A stretch of DNA of 64,000 nt from Eumeta japonica. Lineage: Eukaryota > Arthropoda > Insecta > Lepidoptera > Psychidae. The notes under the pieces are model-generated. The model was not told the DNA's origin, ran no database searches, and was given only the letters and a program-made list of their open reading frames with translations. Of this stretch, positions 59,110 to 64,000 are shown piece by piece. Position 1 is the stretch's first letter; the number at the start of each line of letters is the position of its first letter. The stretch covers positions 62,001 through 126,000 of the forward strand of contig BGZK01000181.1 of NCBI GenBank assembly GCA_005406025.1. Direction: 5' to 3'. A program made the position numbers and the translations under genes.

Positions 59110-61407
59110 GTATGTTTTTCAAAAATTGAAAATTTAATTTTTATGCAATATATCGACTATATTTGGTCATTGAGTTTATTCATTGAATCATTTTTTTTTA
59201 ATTTTTATCGATAAAAAAAATCATATATATCAGAAAATATATACCCGAATAATTTTTTTCTTTATACCTCGAATAGAATTTGAAATTAATACTTTTTTAA
59301 TAAGGAACTTCGTTTCTATCTGGTGTCTCACGACAGCATTCGTTTTATAAATGTTTAATTGATTATGGAATAAATTCGATGCGCAACTAATATTAATGTT
59401 GATGGAATTTGTCCAAGATAGTTATGAATAAAAAAAATTAAGTACATTAATACGAGTTTTCAAAGACGTGTGGATAAATTACCTAAAATTAATAAATATA
59501 GTGAAATAAAAAAAATTGCTTTTTGACAATAAACACAATTTTTAAAAATTTCTAAATTATATCATTGTAATAACATTATATACATTTAGAGTTATTGTTT
59601 AGTAGTAGGTAAGTAGAGTCTATAATATCATATTAAAACTTAACTATGCCGTTTAAATGGATAAATCTATAACTTAGGTATTGGAAGCGCTTTCATGTAC
59701 ATATTGTATTAATACCGTACAGGATTACAAAAATCAAACTTTTTAATATGATTTTGAAGAGGCATACGAGCATGCAAGCCAACAGAGAGTAGGTGACCTA
59801 ATTCTAAAAGATATTATAAAATTAACTCTTTTATGCTCAAAATAGTGCTGGTTTTATTCCATAAAGCATAAAACATAAAAAAACAATCATTTTATTCAGT
59901 TTTATTTTCATGAAAAATCGTTCTGTGTCAATATCATTTTCAACTATTGATCATAATGTATTGGTAGCAAATATATGTAGATAATATATTTATAAAAATT
60001 ATATTCATATTATTCTGAGGTGATAACTTACCGCAAATTAAAATATCGATCCTCGTTTGCTACCCTCCTTTAAGATAAAAGAAAACGTATTTAATTTAAT
60101 CTTTACTTATTTATTTTTTTACGTATACAAATGATGTGAATTCATCTATGTTGATTTGTTTTTCTAAAACATACAATCGAAGTAAAAATAATGGATTTCT
60201 AACTTAAGTACATCAAAAATAATTTTGCAATGCGTCATGTGTAATACAGAAAACTTTACTTTCAATTGTTCGTATTCAAATTGCAAAAACGAAACATTTG
60301 TGGGAATACCTATGTCAGGAAAAAAATAATATCACGTCGATGAGATTTTGGCATAATTATGTGAAATAGTGAGCTTATGACATACAGACGGATTAAACAC
60401 CGAACTTTTTAATTGTTTGTTCAGTTTTTGTTGGTTATGGAGGAAATTATATAATCATATCGTATATAGTCAATTTAAAAGTCTTTATATAGATGCTAAA
60501 AGAAAATACTTTGCGCACTTTGATTTATTTATACTTACAACAATTTAGCTTGTTATAATGAATGCGTTAGAATACATTTTATAGGTGGGGGTATAAGGTA
60601 TAATAGAATTATTATGCCATCGCTGTGTTTAACCAATTAAAAAACGTATTTCAATAACTAAACTTTCTGTACATATTTATTAGTCTATATTTTTTTCATA
60701 AGTAAATAGAATTCAAGAAATAATCTTAGTTAAGATAAACGGTGATACGATATCTTTGGGATACCAGAGCTACTGCTAATGGTAGCGGCTCTGGGAAAGG
60801 ACAGGTGTCTCACAGACGATGCTCTATTGCTTGATCAATATAGTTTAATGTTTTGTAAAATAAGTACATTTACAAAAATGGTAGTATGTATAATTGCTTA
60901 TTTATTTGGGTCGAATGTATTTCCAAATAATATTCAAAATTTTTACAAACTGGTTCGCTTGTAACCAGTTCTGATCACCCTGTAACCAACCAGATCGTTA
61001 AATGTAACGTTAAAATAGCCGAGTTCAAATTCTATATTCAATATAACAGGAACGTTGATACAGAAGTGTCCCTTGAATTTTCAACACATAAAACACTGAA
61101 TATTATTAATTAATGACAAATGTGCACTTCTTCGTTGTAGAAACTTAGCAATGTCTTTGGCAGAGAAATAGGTTGTCTGCTGGAATATGAAATAGGAGAC
61201 TTTTTGTAGATAAAATAGAATAAAACCAGAAAAATTGCAGCGATGCCCAAGCAAGGATCAAGATAGGCATTGGGATTGGCTTTGGAAGAGTGGGCGGGAC
61301 ATAGACGGGATAGGAGGCGACATCGGGGTCAGAAACAATTATTACCAAACATTGATCTATAAAAAAGAGAAAATGCACAGTCCCGCGCTCAAAAGCAGTA
61401 GCAGTAT
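59110..61407. other. Gene-poor AT-rich stretch
   Basis: No coding or element ends are recognised. A bulged inverted repeat CCAGAGC...GGCTCTGG lies near 60764-60795. Confidence 0.45.
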
Positions 61408-61439
61408 ATGAGTGCTAAAACAGACAGTTTAGCACTCAT
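61408..61439. repeat. Perfect 12-bp hairpin
   Basis: ATGAGTGCTAAA, an 8-base loop, and TTTAGCACTCAT. No function is evident. Confidence 0.65.
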
Positions 61440-63753
61440 TGCATTCAGTATAGTTTCGTCGCAGCTTTCGTTCCGACGTTGAAGCGTGCCTTTAACAAAT
61501 GCAAAATAACATGTGAAAAGCTATGAAAAAGGATGGTATTTATTACTTTCGATAAGCAAAATTTAATTTGTTAATAATAGGTGATCAATCACGCACTATA
61601 ATGAATATTCGACAAGTAGTCTGTATTTCCTCACTTAAAGTAGCACCAAAAATCGAAATATAAACCGATTTAAAAGAAATAAAGAAGTCTCGTATTTCTC
61701 GCGTCATCACATTATTCGGTAATTTAACAATAGATACTATGTGTTTGTATTAATAGTGTCGCTTTTCTTTATTTTTTTTTAATTCATTATTTGTTTTATA
61801 TTTATATTATAAAATTACCCCTAAAAGGAAATCATACAATATATTAAACGTGTTCCAAGAACAATTGTGTTTATTATATTTCAATTTGTTTTTTAGCAAA
61901 TTATATAAAAGTATTATGTTCATTAAAAATATGTTAATGTTTAGCTAATTGTTATCTTATTTTATTGTATAAATAATAAGAGATTTTTATATTACTGTAA
62001 TCTATATACTTCAGAAATTATCAAGTTCATTCATGTATATTTTATCGATATATATGTATTACGGATATATAAATATGTAAACGAAGTCGGATACAATTAA
62101 TTGTTAGTTTTATTTTTTCAGAAACTTTCCCGTTCGTAAGTACAACATATCGCCAGTCACCTAATAATGGAATAAATAGCTTAGGCACGTAAAGATAAAA
62201 AAATACATAATAATTTTTTAAAATAACCATATTAGTCTAAGGCTATCCCTATGAAGAAGATGATTAAAATCCATTCAACCTTTTCGGAGACTAACTCGGA
62301 CAAATTAATATACAAACACTTTATTGACAGACAATCAGAGTAAAAAATTATGAACGATAAGAACAGATCAGAATCATAGAATAAAAATTTATTACAACAT
62401 TTTAAAGAAATAACGTATGACCAATTTTTGTTAGATTAATATAAAAAATAATCTATTTCTTATTCCAGGAGGTAATCTACTTCTATTCAAAATTTGGTTA
62501 AAAGCTGTTCAGCCGTTTTCGAAATTAGCCCGGATGAACAGACAGACTTCTTATCGAAATCACAATTATACAGCATATGATCATAATCACCAATTTGCAT
62601 CAAGATCGGTGAAAACGTCATTAAGTTATAAAAGGATATATATTACAAACAGACATATATTTCAGAAATAGTAGAATTGGGATCAGTGATCATAAAAGGA
62701 ATATCAATCAGAAAATTTGACAAAAAATTGTATGCACAAACAGATGCCACAAATTTCTGTAGTATAAGAGCTTCTTCCACGATTTCCTTTTCAAAGTGAC
62801 ATTTAAAGAGTCAGTCTTAGTTTTAATGGGTTTTAGCCCGAACAACCGATAAAAGGAGGACGTGGAACGCAATTATTTTAAAAATGACCTTTCCTTAAAA
62901 GTTAGTTTAATACAAGGTTGTACAAGAGGCCCTAAGTATAGATATAATGATCCATAAATATACATATTAATGACAAAATATATAATTATGTTATCGCATA
63001 TTGTTGTTTTATTTTTGATGTACCTAATCCATTTATTAGAGCACTGGGACAGTGGATGGATTTCTCTCCCTTTGAAAACTGTGAGAGCACTGATAAAGTG
63101 AGAAATATTTTTTTGATGGTTAGCATCTGCCGTCGAGACGTGCAATGAAAAACTTAATTTAAAAATTATTAAATTCAAATGTGTTTGACGATTTTTTTTT
63201 CATTAGCTCTTATAGGAATCCTCATAAGATTACTCGTGTATCTGTTGGGTCTGAGTGTATTGGACCGATTAAGTTGACATTTAGTAGGCATATGTATAGC
63301 TGTGACGCAAATACGAACATGTAACGCAAATAAATGAATTTTAAGTATGAGGGTCAATTTTAGGGGTTAAAATAGAAAATTAAAGAAAGTTTTGCAAATT
63401 ATAACATGTGACGTATCAAATGAACGCGCTTCTTCAGAGGGTATCTATCGAATGTAATTTTTGTATGATTTTAAAGTAGTTTTAAGGTTTTAAAGAAAAT
63501 AGATGAAAATTGACCGACCTCGCCCCTTATCTTCAATACTATACGCCTAAAATGTTGAAAAAATACCGAAAATAGTTCTTTATTTCTAGATTATCGGAAA
63601 ACCTGTTTTGTTTTGTTTCATCCTCCAATGCATACTCAGTGCAAATCAGTGCAGTTTACTTTTTTACTGTACGATAAAAGCAGTAACATACAAGCCTCAA
63701 ACTTGGCGTCATCACAGTGTGACAAGTGTGACCGGTCAAACGACACATAAATA
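61440..63753. other. Gene-poor stretch with one repeat scrap
   Basis: Around 62500-62555 the phrase TGTTCAGCCGTTTTCGAAAT and GATGAACAGACAGAC resembles a common lepidopteran repeat fragment. Nothing else is recognised. Confidence 0.4.
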
Positions 63754-63904
63754 AAAGTCGGCCAAGTGTGAGTGGGGCTCATGCTAAGCATCCGCAAACG
63801 AATGAATGAAAATAATTTACGTTACGTATTTAACACAAATATACTGTTTTGTAGTATGGAACCTTCGGTGCGCGAGTCCGACTCGCAATTGGCCGGTTTT
63901 TTTT
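63754..63904. mobile_element. Short MITE/SINE-like repeat with inverted ends
   Basis: The left end AAAAGTCGGCCAAGTGTGAG is mirrored by ACTCGCAATTGGCCGGTTTT at the right. The phrase GCGAGTCCGACTCGCA is one I know from a very abundant lepidopteran repeat. It is about 150 nt and non-coding. Confidence 0.6.
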
Positions 63905-64000
63905 ATCGATTCGTTTTTTTTTACAGTCAAACCTGTTGTGACAGATCTACACAAGCTTTTATTTTGTTAAAATCTATTATTTTTTCGCTGAATATGTGTG

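Noticed and set aside
60760..60800. Bulged inverted repeat near CCAGAGC...GGCTCTGG
   Set aside because: The stem is short and bulged, not clearly above chance, with no flanking element.

Overview
The window looks like AT-rich nuclear DNA from a lepidopteran insect (moth or butterfly). The evidence is two split housekeeping genes with arthropod-like proteins, GT-AG introns filled with transposon debris, Helitron ends, and repeat motifs I know from moth genomes (an AGGGTTCC repeat, a SINE/MITE ending in CTCGCAATTGGCCGG, an RTE tail reading ATGTCCAGCAGTGG). No species can be named. Only two genes can be rebuilt from start to stop.

Vha55, the V-ATPase B subunit, runs on the + strand from 22472 to 36535 in seven exons and encodes 494 aa with all splice phases consistent. 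Upstream of it lie two CACGTG boxes, the first inside a perfect GTCACGTGAC palindrome (the TFEB/Mitf CLEAR motif), just before an initiator-like TCAGT. Pp2A-29B, the PP2A scaffold A subunit, runs on the - strand from 58267 to 47212 in five exons and encodes 590 aa. The two genes converge, and a pile of transposons lies between them.

Layout: 1-17500 is repeats, including a Helitron-type element, LINE fragments, a broken multicopy arthropod gene, a Jockey-like LINE, a DUF4817-type transposase scrap and a foldback repeat. A probable first exon of an unfinished gene lies at 17594-17783 (-). 17784-22356 is mostly empty. 22357-36930 is Vha55, whose introns hold MITEs and a truncated R1-type LINE. 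36931-47060 contains a nested element: a foldback (38488-45243) made of inverted copies of the 5' end of a DUF4817-helix transposon, interrupted by a MITE (39171-39669) and a full-length but frameshifted pogo/Tigger element (39720-44069). 47061-58355 is Pp2A-29B, whose introns hold a mariner, a piggyBac-like element and a second mariner relic. 58356-64000 is nearly empty except for one possible small exon and a terminal MITE.

I found no operon-like system, CRISPR array, rRNA or tRNA. The most interesting items are the paired CLEAR-type sites at Vha55, the foldback with its nested insertions and template-switch-like hairpins, several near-perfect hairpins, and two uncharacterised candidate exons.
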